Shown here one piece after another: positions 1 to 6,194 of a stretch of DNA of 13,195 nt. Each line of letters starts with the position of its first letter. Positions within the stretch are counted from its first letter, which is position 1. The translations under genes were made by a program, and so were the position numbers. The notes beneath the pieces are model-generated. The model was not told the DNA's origin. It did not search any database and was given only the letters and a program-made list of their open reading frames with translations. The stretch is from an uncultured Bacillota bacterium (lineage in GTDB: Bacteria > Bacillota > Clostridia > Christensenellales > UBA1242): NCBI GenBank assembly GCA_949282835.1, contig CASDQU010000056.1:1-13195 (forward strand), in the 5' to 3' direction.

Positions 1-223
1 TTAAAACTCCACCAAAGCTACCTTATGGCACATCAAAGTGTCTCCTTAATGATGCTGCCGTCAGGCTCTGACATGGTTCAGAGATTTTAATTGCATAAGA
101 CCTTGATTTCATCGCCTTAAATTTACGCACATATTTGACAAAATCAAGCCGCATGCAAGCGATCAATCCCACTATAGCGGATTGTGGGTTACAGAGCACC
201 GCTAACTCTCCATCTATCTCGGC
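1..223 (-). ncRNA. ffs: Large (Alu-domain) signal recognition particle RNA, 3' end probably outside the window
   Basis: RNA core of the signal recognition particle, which binds Ffh and targets nascent membrane and secreted proteins to FtsY. Read on the minus strand, the 5' third has the Alu-domain hallmarks of the Bacillus-type 6S-size SRP RNA: a GCGGTGCTCTG segment, TGTAAC (188-193) and a following ACAATCCGCTATAG stretch, which I recall as nearly identical to the Bacillus scRNA. The S-domain helix 8 is clear: GTCAG (68-72), a 3-bp GCC/GGC stem (64-66 with 57-59) capped by a four-base loop (60-63), then AGCA (53-56), the Ffh-binding symmetric and asymmetric loops. The loop is UGAC rather than GGAA. 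The 5' end is set from the promoter at 230-258. The 3' strand of helix 5 seems incomplete at position 1, so the gene probably continues a short way beyond the window. Confidence 0.9.
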
Positions 224-229
224 GTATAT

Positions 230-258
230 ATTTTAGCATAATCTTTTATCTTTTGCAA
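230..258 (-). promoter_or_regulatory. Sigma-A promoter of the SRP RNA
   Basis: On the minus strand TTGCAA (253-258) lies exactly 17 bases from TAAAAT (230-235), and TGC directly before the -10 makes an extended -10 element. Transcription would start about seven bases downstream, near 223, which matches the 5' end expected from the Alu-domain sequence. Confidence 0.85.
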
Positions 259-299
259 TCAAAATTTGAAAGCTTTTTTTGCAAATTTTGTCTATAATA

Positions 300-339
300 T
301 TGAATTTTATTTTTTTATTTTTATAAAATGTGGTATTAT
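300..339 (+). promoter_or_regulatory. Possible promoter for the HEPN/CBS gene
   Basis: Two overlapping candidates are visible. One is TTGAAT (300-305) with TATAAA (322-327, spacer 16) or TAAAAT (324-329, spacer 18). The other is an extended -10 TGGTATTAT (331-339) without a good -35. A TATAAT at 293-298 has no fitting -35. The region is very AT-rich, so which element is used cannot be decided by eye. Confidence 0.35.
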
Positions 340-374
340 ATTAAAGATATTATTTGATATAAAGGAAAGTAAAT

Positions 375-1106
375 ATGGAAGAAAATCAAAAGTCAAATGC
401 TCAAAGATTTTTAGAGGCTTATAATAATATAGATTATGCACTTAAAACAAGATACAATATAAATCGCTCAACTGGTTTTTCTGATTTGGTGAGAAAAGCG
501 GTTGCCATCAATTATGTGGTAAGAAAATATCAAGACGAGCTTATTGATTATGGAAGATTGCGAAATGCTATTGTTCATAATAACAATGAAGAATATGTGA
601 TTGCAGAGCCGCACATAGAAGTTGTTAAGAATATTGAGCATATCGAAAAACTTCTGACCACACCGCCTAAAGCGGTTGATAGTGTGGCAAGACGCGAGGT
701 ATTGACTACAAGCTCAGGTAAAAGCATGAGAGAGGTTATCACACTTATGGCTTCTTCTAATTTTAGCAATATTCCAGTTTATAACAAAGACAAAGAATTA
801 ATAGGCGTTGCAAATGGTCAAAAAATATTAAATTCAATGGGACAATTTTTGCTTGCAGGTGGGAAATGTTCAGTTTTTCTTGACAATGTTCAAATAGAAG
901 ACATGTTATCTACTCTTCAAAATAGCAATTATTATGTAGTTAAAAATGCAAAATGTACTATTGAAGAGGCACTTGATGAATTTGATAAAAATCATAAACT
1001 ATTAGCAATTCTATTTACCAAAAACGGCAATAAAAATGAACTTCCTATTGGTATTATGACAGGTGCGAATGTGGTTGAAGCTCAAAAAATTCTTGAAGAT
1101 TATTGA
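375..1106 (+). CDS. CBS-domain protein with an N-terminal HEPN-like domain
   Basis: Protein of 243 residues with no signal peptide or membrane segment, so probably cytosolic. Residues about 105-160 (VLTTSSGKSMREVITLMASS, then NIPVYN and LIGVANG) look like a CBS repeat, and about 165-236 (FLDN, TIEEALDEFDK, LPIGIMTG) a second, divergent one. CBS pairs usually bind adenosine nucleotides or SAM and control an attached domain. Residues 1-95 are helical in character and contain RNAIVH at 63-68, which fits the Rx4-6H motif of HEPN domains; HEPN proteins are often RNases or RNA-binding, and many are found in defence or toxin systems. The HEPN reading rests on one motif plus helical character. Start: AAGGAAAG (362-369) five bases before ATG. 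It stands alone, divergent from the SRP RNA and ahead of the ileS leader. The name CBS-domain protein is safe; RNase activity is inference. Confidence 0.85.
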   Translation: MEENQKSNAQRFLEAYNNIDYALKTRYNINRSTGFSDLVRKAVAINYVVRKYQDELIDYGRLRNAIVHNNNEEYVIAEPHIEVVKNIEHIEKLLTTPPKAVDSVARREVLTTSSGKSMREVITLMASSNFSNIPVYNKDKELIGVANGQKILNSMGQFLLAGGKCSVFLDNVQIEDMLSTLQNSNYYVVKNAKCTIEEALDEFDKNHKLLAILFTKNGNKNELPIGIMTGANVVEAQKILEDY

Positions 1107-1114
1107 TGCTTGTT

Positions 1115-1134
1115 GTATTAATTTGATTTAATAC
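1115..1134 (+). terminator. Weak AT-rich hairpin after the HEPN/CBS gene
   Basis: GTATTAA (1115-1121) and TTAATAC (1128-1134) form a perfect 7-bp stem with a six-base loop, nine bases after the stop codon. It is followed by TAAAATTTT instead of a clean U-run, so termination here would be inefficient or factor-aided. Confidence 0.3.
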
Positions 1135-1152
1135 TAAAATTTTGCAAATTGC

Positions 1153-1181
1153 TTGACAAGGCAAAGTATAGATTTTATAAT
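1153..1181 (+). promoter_or_regulatory. Consensus sigma-A promoter of the ileS T-box operon
   Basis: Perfect TTGACA (1153-1158), a 17-base spacer and perfect TATAAT (1176-1181). The start of transcription is expected near 1188, just upstream of the T-box stem I. It is the strongest promoter by sequence in the window, as expected when expression is set by attenuation downstream. Confidence 0.9.
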
Positions 1182-1187
1182 TAAACT

Positions 1188-1440
1188 AGTTTTATAAAAG
1201 CGCTTGATAAAAGACAGGATTTTTAAGTGATTTCTTAAAGAGAGTTGCGGTTTGGTGGAAAGCAATAGAATAGCTTAAAAGTTATCACTTTTGTAGCTGC
1301 AGCTGTGAACAATTATTTTAGTTAAGTAATGGCTTGCCGGGACTTCCCGTTATAGAAGAGGCGGGTGTTAGCCTGCTAGCGAAGTTTACAAGTGGTATAT
1401 AAAGCCTAGAAGGCTCTTGTGGCTTATTCTAGGCTTTTTT
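1188..1440 (+). promoter_or_regulatory. T-box riboswitch, isoleucine-specific, controlling ileS
   Basis: Leader RNA that senses uncharged tRNA-Ile and permits read-through into ileS. Stem I: AGAGAGTTGC (1239-1248), with TTGC pairing GCAA (1262-1265) around a GGTGGAA loop region. Specifier: ATC (1284-1286) followed by AC, the usual context, and readable by the GAU anticodon. Stem II/IIA-B region: CGGG-acTT-CCCGTTATAG (1338-1353), a strongly conserved T-box segment. Stem III: GCGGG (1361-1365) with CCTGC (1372-1376). Antiterminator: ACAAG (1388-1392) with CTTGT (1416-1420), and AGCC (1403-1406) with GGCT (1412-1415). The bulge between them carries TGGT (1393-1396), complementary to the ACCA end of tRNA-Ile. 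The terminator helix uses the same bases and excludes this fold. Pairings were made by eye, not by folding software. Confidence 0.95.
1401..1440 (+). terminator. T-box attenuator (Rho-independent terminator)
   Basis: AAAGCCTAGAA (1401-1411) pairs over 11 bp with TTCTAGGCTTT (1427-1437), and the 3' arm runs into a T6 tract (1435-1440). The 5' arm contains the AGCC used by the antiterminator, so the two structures are mutually exclusive. ileS begins 22 bases downstream. Confidence 0.93.
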
Positions 1441-1461
1441 AATGAAAATTAGGAGGAATTT

Positions 1462-4400
1462 ATGAAAAAAGAACAGGTTTTACCAAATTTTGTAGAGCTT
1501 GAACATGGAATTTTGAAATTTTGGAAGGAAAATGATTGTTTTCAAAAGCTTGTCAAAAAGAATGAAGGGCATGAGCGCTTTCGCTTTTTAGATGGGCCTG
1601 CTACAGCAAACAATAGGCTTGGTATTCATCATTTTTGGGGAAGAACACTCAAAGATTTGACTATTCGTTACAATGCTCTTAAAGGCAAGGATTGCATGTA
1701 TCAAAATGGCTTTGATGGTCAAGGGCTTTGGGTGGAAGTCAATGTTGAAAAAGAACTTGGGCTAAATGGAAAACCTGAAATTGTAAAGTATGGCATAGAT
1801 AAATTTACAAATAAATGTATGGAAAGAGTGCAATATTTTGCAAATGAAATTACAAATCAAAGTATTCGCATGGGGCAATGGATGGATTGGGATAACAGTT
1901 ATTATACCAATACTGATGAAAATATCCTCTCTATCTGGCACTTTTTAAAGGAATGTGATAAACATGGCTGGATTATAAGAAAAAATCGTCCAATGGCTTG
2001 GTGTCCTCGATGTGGTACAAGTTTGTCAGAACATGAAATGAGCTCATCATATCACGAGGTGGAACATACAGCGCTATTTATCAAACTTCCAGTGAAAGGC
2101 AAAGATTTTAAGATTGTTGCGTGGACAACTACTCCTTGGACTTTGGCGGCAAATGTTGCACTTGCTGTACATCCACTTCTTAGCTATGCTCTAGTTGATT
2201 TTCATGGAGAAAAACTTTTATTAGGCAAAGACAGGCTTAGCATTTTAAAAGAAGAGGTGAAGATTTTAAAAGAATATAAGGGTAGTGACCTGGTTGGGCT
2301 TGAATATGAAACTTGTTTCCCAGAGCTTAAAGAGCAAAATTTTACTCATAAAGTGGTAGCATGGGATATGGTTGACAATGTAGAAGGAAGCTGTATTGTG
2401 CATATAGCTCCTGGTTGCGGCGTGGAAGACTTTGAACTTGGTCAGACCTTAGGCTTGCCTGAAATTTGCCCTATCAATGAGCAGGGCGTTATGCTTGAAG
2501 GCTGTGGTTTTCTTTCTGGCAAAAAGGCGAGCGAGGTGGTTGACTTGGTGGCAGAGCGCCTAAAAAAAGATAATAAATTATTATATGCACATAGATACAA
2601 GCATAGTTATCCATATTGCTGGAGATGTAAGACCGACCTTGTTTATAAGTTGGTAAGTGGCTGGTTCATTAAAATGGACGAGATAAGACCTATGGCACTT
2701 AGGGCTATTGAAGATGTTGAATTTAAGCCTTCTTATGCAAAAAAGCGAATGGCAGATTGGCTGACAAATATGGGCGATTGGAATATTTCTAGAAGCCGTT
2801 TCTATGGTTTGCCTCTTCCTTTCTATGTATGTGAAAAATGTGGCAAAGTTCATGTTATAGGAAGCAAAGAAGAGTTAAAAGAAAGGGCAATAGACCCAAA
2901 ACTTGTAGATAGCCTTCCAAACATTCATAGACCATGGATAGATGATATCAAAATCAAATGTGATTGCGGCGAGCAGCTGTCGAGAATAACAGATGTGGGC
3001 GATGTTTGGCTTGATGCTGGAATTACTCCTTTTAGCACTAAGAAATATTTTACAGATAGAAAGTTCTTTGAAGAAAATTTCCCTAGCGATTATGTATGTG
3101 AGATGATTGAACAAATTAAATTATGGTTCTATTCTTTGTTAATTATGAGCGTAGTATTGACAGGCAAAGCTCCATACAAAAAAATAGTGACCTATCAATA
3201 TGTCAAAGATGAGCATGGCGGAGAATTTCATAAGAGTGGCGGAAATTCTCTAGAAGCTGACCATGTGGCTGACAAGGTGGGAGCAGATGTAGTGAGATAT
3301 CTTTATTCTTCATCTCCTCCAACAAATGACATGCGTTTTGGTTATTCTCTTACAGATGAAGCAAGAAGAAAACTCTTGGCTTTTTGGAATATCTATACTT
3401 TCTTTAATACTTATGCATGTATTGACAATCCAGACCTTGCCAATTTTAAGGTAGATGAGAAAAATCTCACCAATGCTGACAAGTGGATACTTGAAAGCAT
3501 CAATCGTTTTATTGAGAATAGCGATAAAAATTATAGCGAAGATAAGAGCTACAATGTGGTGCATGAGTTTGAAAAATTGGTAGATGATATATCAAATTTC
3601 TATATTAGAAGTAATAGAAAGAGATTTTGGAAATCTGATAATAAAATAGACCAAATGACAGCATATTATTGTCTTTACTATGCTATAAAAAATATTTTGA
3701 TAGTTATGACACCAATAATTCCATTCATATGTGAATATATTTGGCAAAATCTTGTCCGTGAAATAGAAACAAAGGAAAAAGAATGTATTATGCTTAGCGG
3801 TTTTCCTATGCCGCAGGGAACAAGATTTGAAAACATTATTGATGAGGTAAACCTTGCAAGAGATATAATTTCCTCAGCCTCACGCCTTAGAAATGAAAAT
3901 CAAATCAAAGTAAAACAGCCCTTAAAAAAGATGTTTGTAGGTGGCGATGAAAAGATTGGCAATGTAATTAATAAGCTTGGCGATATTATCAAAGAAGAGC
4001 TTAATATCAAAGAGCTTATCACAATAGAAGATGACAGCATTTTCAATGACGAATATCTCACTGTTAACTTCAAGAAGGCAGGTGCAGTTTTAAAAGGCGA
4101 GGTTCAAGAGCTAAAAAACACCTTGCTGTCTCTTAGTGATGACGAAATGGCAAAATGTGTGGCAGAATTTAAAGAAAATAGTGTCAATGTTGGCAAATTT
4201 TCAAATTTAAGTAGCGAGCTATTCAACCTTGAGAAGAAACCAAAGAGCGAGTTTGTTATTTCACATGAGAACAAAATCACAGTTGTACTTGATATTTCGC
4301 TTGATAAGGAGTTGTTGCAAGAGGGCTATTATAGAGAATTTGTAAGAGGGCTTCAAGTTTTAAGAAAGGAAGCTGATTTTAGGGTGGACGCGCGAATTTA

Positions 4401-4572
4401 TGCAAGTTTTACTCCTAAAGATGATGAAATGAAGAATTTACTACAAAAATATCAAGAAAAAATCAAGCAAGAAGTGCTAATCAAGGAAATTTTGCCATCA
4501 ATAAGCGGAGAACAAATATCTAAAGAAGTTGAAGTAGGCGATAGTAGTATCTTTGTTAAATTTAAAAATTAA
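1462..4572 (+). CDS. ileS: Isoleucine--tRNA ligase with divergent class I signatures
   Basis: Cytosolic class I aminoacyl-tRNA synthetase of 1036 residues that charges tRNA-Ile; the length is normal for IleRS. The catalytic core begins with GPATANN (45-51), and the HIGH position reads GIHH (54-57). CXXC pairs at 181/184 and 386/389 look like zinc sites, and another is CXXC 457/460 with CXC 500/502. The CP1 editing domain shows WTTTPWTL (221-228) and an APGCGVEDFELG segment. The KMSKS position reads FHKSGGN (589-595). The C-terminal third is the anticodon-binding part. The zinc sites and overall layout suggest the eukaryote-like (IleRS2) branch, and I recall similar HHxWGR and HKSxGN signatures in other bacterial IleRS proteins. 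Start: AGGAGG (1451-1456) five bases before ATG. The upstream T-box with an ATC specifier independently supports isoleucine specificity. It leads an operon with the next two genes. Confidence 0.95.
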   Translation: MKKEQVLPNFVELEHGILKFWKENDCFQKLVKKNEGHERFRFLDGPATANNRLGIHHFWGRTLKDLTIRYNALKGKDCMYQNGFDGQGLWVEVNVEKELGLNGKPEIVKYGIDKFTNKCMERVQYFANEITNQSIRMGQWMDWDNSYYTNTDENILSIWHFLKECDKHGWIIRKNRPMAWCPRCGTSLSEHEMSSSYHEVEHTALFIKLPVKGKDFKIVAWTTTPWTLAANVALAVHPLLSYALVDFHGEKLLLGKDRLSILKEEVKILKEYKGSDLVGLEYETCFPELKEQNFTHKVVAWDMVDNVEGSCIVHIAPGCGVEDFELGQTLGLPEICPINEQGVMLEGCGFLSGKKASEVVDLVAERLKKDNKLLYAHRYKHSYPYCWRCKTDLVYKLVSGWFIKMDEIRPMALRAIEDVEFKPSYAKKRMADWLTNMGDWNISRSRFYGLPLPFYVCEKCGKVHVIGSKEELKERAIDPKLVDSLPNIHRPWIDDIKIKCDCGEQLSRITDVGDVWLDAGITPFSTKKYFTDRKFFEENFPSDYVCEMIEQIKLWFYSLLIMSVVLTGKAPYKKIVTYQYVKDEHGGEFHKSGGNSLEADHVADKVGADVVRYLYSSSPPTNDMRFGYSLTDEARRKLLAFWNIYTFFNTYACIDNPDLANFKVDEKNLTNADKWILESINRFIENSDKNYSEDKSYNVVHEFEKLVDDISNFYIRSNRKRFWKSDNKIDQMTAYYCLYYAIKNILIVMTPIIPFICEYIWQNLVREIETKEKECIMLSGFPMPQGTRFENIIDEVNLARDIISSASRLRNENQIKVKQPLKKMFVGGDEKIGNVINKLGDIIKEELNIKELITIEDDSIFNDEYLTVNFKKAGAVLKGEVQELKNTLLSLSDDEMAKCVAEFKENSVNVGKFSNLSSELFNLEKKPKSEFVISHENKITVVLDISLDKELLQEGYYREFVRGLQVLRKEADFRVDARIYASFTPKDDEMKNLLQKYQEKIKQEVLIKEILPSISGEQISKEVEVGDSSIFVKFKN

Positions 4573-4580
4573 GGAGCGAT

Positions 4581-5429
4581 ATGTTAATAGCGAAAAACTG
4601 GGAAGATTATGAAGTGTTGTCTTGTGGCGAAGGACAAAAACTTGAAAGATGGGGAAAATATTATCTTTTAAGACCAGACCCGCAAGTTATTTGGCGCAGC
4701 AATGAAAATCTTGAAGCTTTTCCAAAACTTGACGGGAAATATATCCGCTCCTCTTCGGGTGGCGGAGCTTGGCAATATAAAAATAAACTTCCCCAGCAGT
4801 GGCAAATTAAATATAAAGATTTAAACTTTATCATTAAGCCAATGGGCTTCAAACATACTGGAATTTTTCCCGAACAAGCAGTCAACTGGGAAGATATGAC
4901 AAATCTTATTAAAGACGCCAAAAGACCTATAAAAGTCTTGAACTTGTTTGCCTATACTGGCGGCGCAAGTGTGGCATGTTCTAAGGCTGGCGCTTTAGTG
5001 ACCCATGTTGATGCTAGCAAAGGCATGGTGGAGAGAGCTAAGGAAAATGCACAAATAAACAACATCTCAAATATTCGCTTTATTGTTGATGATTGCAAAA
5101 AGTTTATAGAAAGAGAGATAAGAAGAGGCAACTTTTATGATGCCATAATCATGGACCCGCCTAGTTATGGAAGGGGAACTAACGGCGAAATGTGGAAACT
5201 GGAAGATAATCTCTTTGATTTTGTTATGCTAACTAAAAAAGTGCTTTCAAATAATCCACTTTTTGTCTTAATTTCTTCTTATACGACAGGATTACAAGCT
5301 AGTGTACTTTCAAATATTTTAACGCTAGTATTTGGAAAAGGTAATATAAATGCAGATGAAATAGGGTTGCCAGCAGGAGATATAGTCCTGCCTTGTGGCT
5401 GTAGAGGATTAAAAATATGGAAAAATTGA
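4581..5429 (+). CDS. Class I SAM-dependent methyltransferase, RlmI-like (probable rRNA methylase)
   Basis: Protein of 282 residues with a Rossmann methyltransferase fold: motif I VLNLFAYTGGAS (119-130) binds SAM, an acidic D144 (HVDAS) follows strand 2, and DPPSYGRG (192-199) is the catalytic loop. This set resembles the COG1092 family, which includes the 23S rRNA cytosine-5 methylase RlmI, but there is no N-terminal PUA domain as in RlmI and I see no obvious cysteine nucleophile next to the DPPS motif, so the target base is open. The N-terminal about 100 residues (GQKLERWGKYYLLRPDPQ) are typical of the short members. Start: AAGGAG (4571-4576) directly after the ileS stop, with 8 bases between genes. 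Its last 13 bases overlap the pseudouridine synthase gene, so the two are probably translationally coupled. Confidence 0.85.
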   Translation: MLIAKNWEDYEVLSCGEGQKLERWGKYYLLRPDPQVIWRSNENLEAFPKLDGKYIRSSSGGGAWQYKNKLPQQWQIKYKDLNFIIKPMGFKHTGIFPEQAVNWEDMTNLIKDAKRPIKVLNLFAYTGGASVACSKAGALVTHVDASKGMVERAKENAQINNISNIRFIVDDCKKFIEREIRRGNFYDAIIMDPPSYGRGTNGEMWKLEDNLFDFVMLTKKVLSNNPLFVLISSYTTGLQASVLSNILTLVFGKGNINADEIGLPAGDIVLPCGCRGLKIWKN

Positions 5430-6109
5430 CAGTTTTATATGAAGACAATCACATAATAGTTGTAATAAAGCCTCAAAATGTCCCTTCTCAAGAAGACAAA
5501 ACAAAAGATAAGGACATGCTTAACCTTGTTAAAGAATATATCAAGGAAAAATATAATAAAGAGGGCAATGTTTATGTTGGTCTTGTGCATAGACTTGACC
5601 GTCCTACAGGAGGCATAATGATATTTGCCAAAACCTCAAAGGCGGCAGGTAGGCTGAGTGAACAGATAAGAGAAAATAAGATTGAAAAGACTTATTATGC
5701 TGTAACATCATCTGTGCCAAAAGATAAGCAAAAAGAGCTTGAAAATTATTTAAAGAAAGATGAAAAAAATAATATTGTTAAAATTGTACCAAGAAGTGAG
5801 GCTGGTGCAAAACATGCCAAGCTTTACTATAAAATATTGCAAACTAGAAATGACAAGGCTCTTTTGGAGGTCAAACTTTTGACAGGGAGGTCTCACCAAA
5901 TTAGAGTGCAGTTTGCAGGTATCAACTGTCCTCTTGTAGGAGATGGCAAGTATGGCAAAGAGGCAAGTTCAAATAATTTAGGGTTATGGGCAGGAAGATT
6001 GGAATTTGTTCATCCTGTAACCAAGCAAAAGATGATTTTTGCTGCTCCGCCACCAGCCGATAAAGAACCTTGGTCACAATTTTATATAGATAAATATTTC
6101 ATAAGATAA
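5417..6109 (+). CDS. RluA-family RNA pseudouridine synthase
   Basis: Protein of 230 residues that isomerises uridine to pseudouridine in rRNA or tRNA. The catalytic motif HRLDRPTGG is at 58-66 with Asp61 as the expected nucleophile; YYAV (about 94-97) and LLTGRSHQIRVQFA (about 154-167), followed by GDGKYG, are the other RluA-family blocks. There is no N-terminal S4 domain, so it is a short RluA/RluC-type member and its exact target cannot be read from sequence. Start: AGAGGA (5403-5408) eight bases before ATG, inside the end of the methyltransferase gene. As last gene of the ileS operon it would follow isoleucine supply through the T-box. A terminator follows at once. Confidence 0.93.
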   Translation: MEKLTVLYEDNHIIVVIKPQNVPSQEDKTKDKDMLNLVKEYIKEKYNKEGNVYVGLVHRLDRPTGGIMIFAKTSKAAGRLSEQIRENKIEKTYYAVTSSVPKDKQKELENYLKKDEKNNIVKIVPRSEAGAKHAKLYYKILQTRNDKALLEVKLLTGRSHQIRVQFAGINCPLVGDGKYGKEASSNNLGLWAGRLEFVHPVTKQKMIFAAPPPADKEPWSQFYIDKYFIR

Positions 6110-6114
6110 AAATT

Positions 6115-6170
6115 AAGAGATAAAATTTAAAAAAATGTTAAAAATATGACTAAGATTTTATCTCTTTTTT
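6115..6170 (+). terminator. Rho-independent terminator of the ileS operon
   Basis: AAGAGATAAAAT (6115-6126) pairs perfectly over 12 bp with ATTTTATCTCTT (6155-6166), followed by TTTT to 6170. The loop is long (28 bases) and AT-rich. The stem starts six bases after the pseudouridine synthase stop codon. Confidence 0.75.
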
Positions 6171-6171
6171 G

Positions 6172-6191
6172 TATAATTATATTTAGAGGTG
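6172..6191 (+). promoter_or_regulatory. Candidate -10 and ribosome binding site of pepF
   Basis: A TATAAT (6172-6177) follows the terminator directly but has no good -35 at 16-18 bases, so the promoter call is weak. AGAGGTG (6185-6191) is a good Shine-Dalgarno for the ATG at 6195. An in-frame GTG at 6189 lies inside it and is therefore not the start. Confidence 0.4.
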
Positions 6192-6194
6192 TTT

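Noticed and set aside
279..298. TTGCAA (279-284) with TATAAT (293-298) as a promoter for the CBS gene
   Set aside because: The spacer is only 8 bases, far below the 16-18 needed; the TTGCAA is a common palindrome in this AT-rich stretch.
2581..3564. Minus-strand open frames of 79-90 codons opposite ileS
   Set aside because: They lie inside a well-supported gene with clear IleRS motifs, have no ribosome binding sites, and their products resemble no family.
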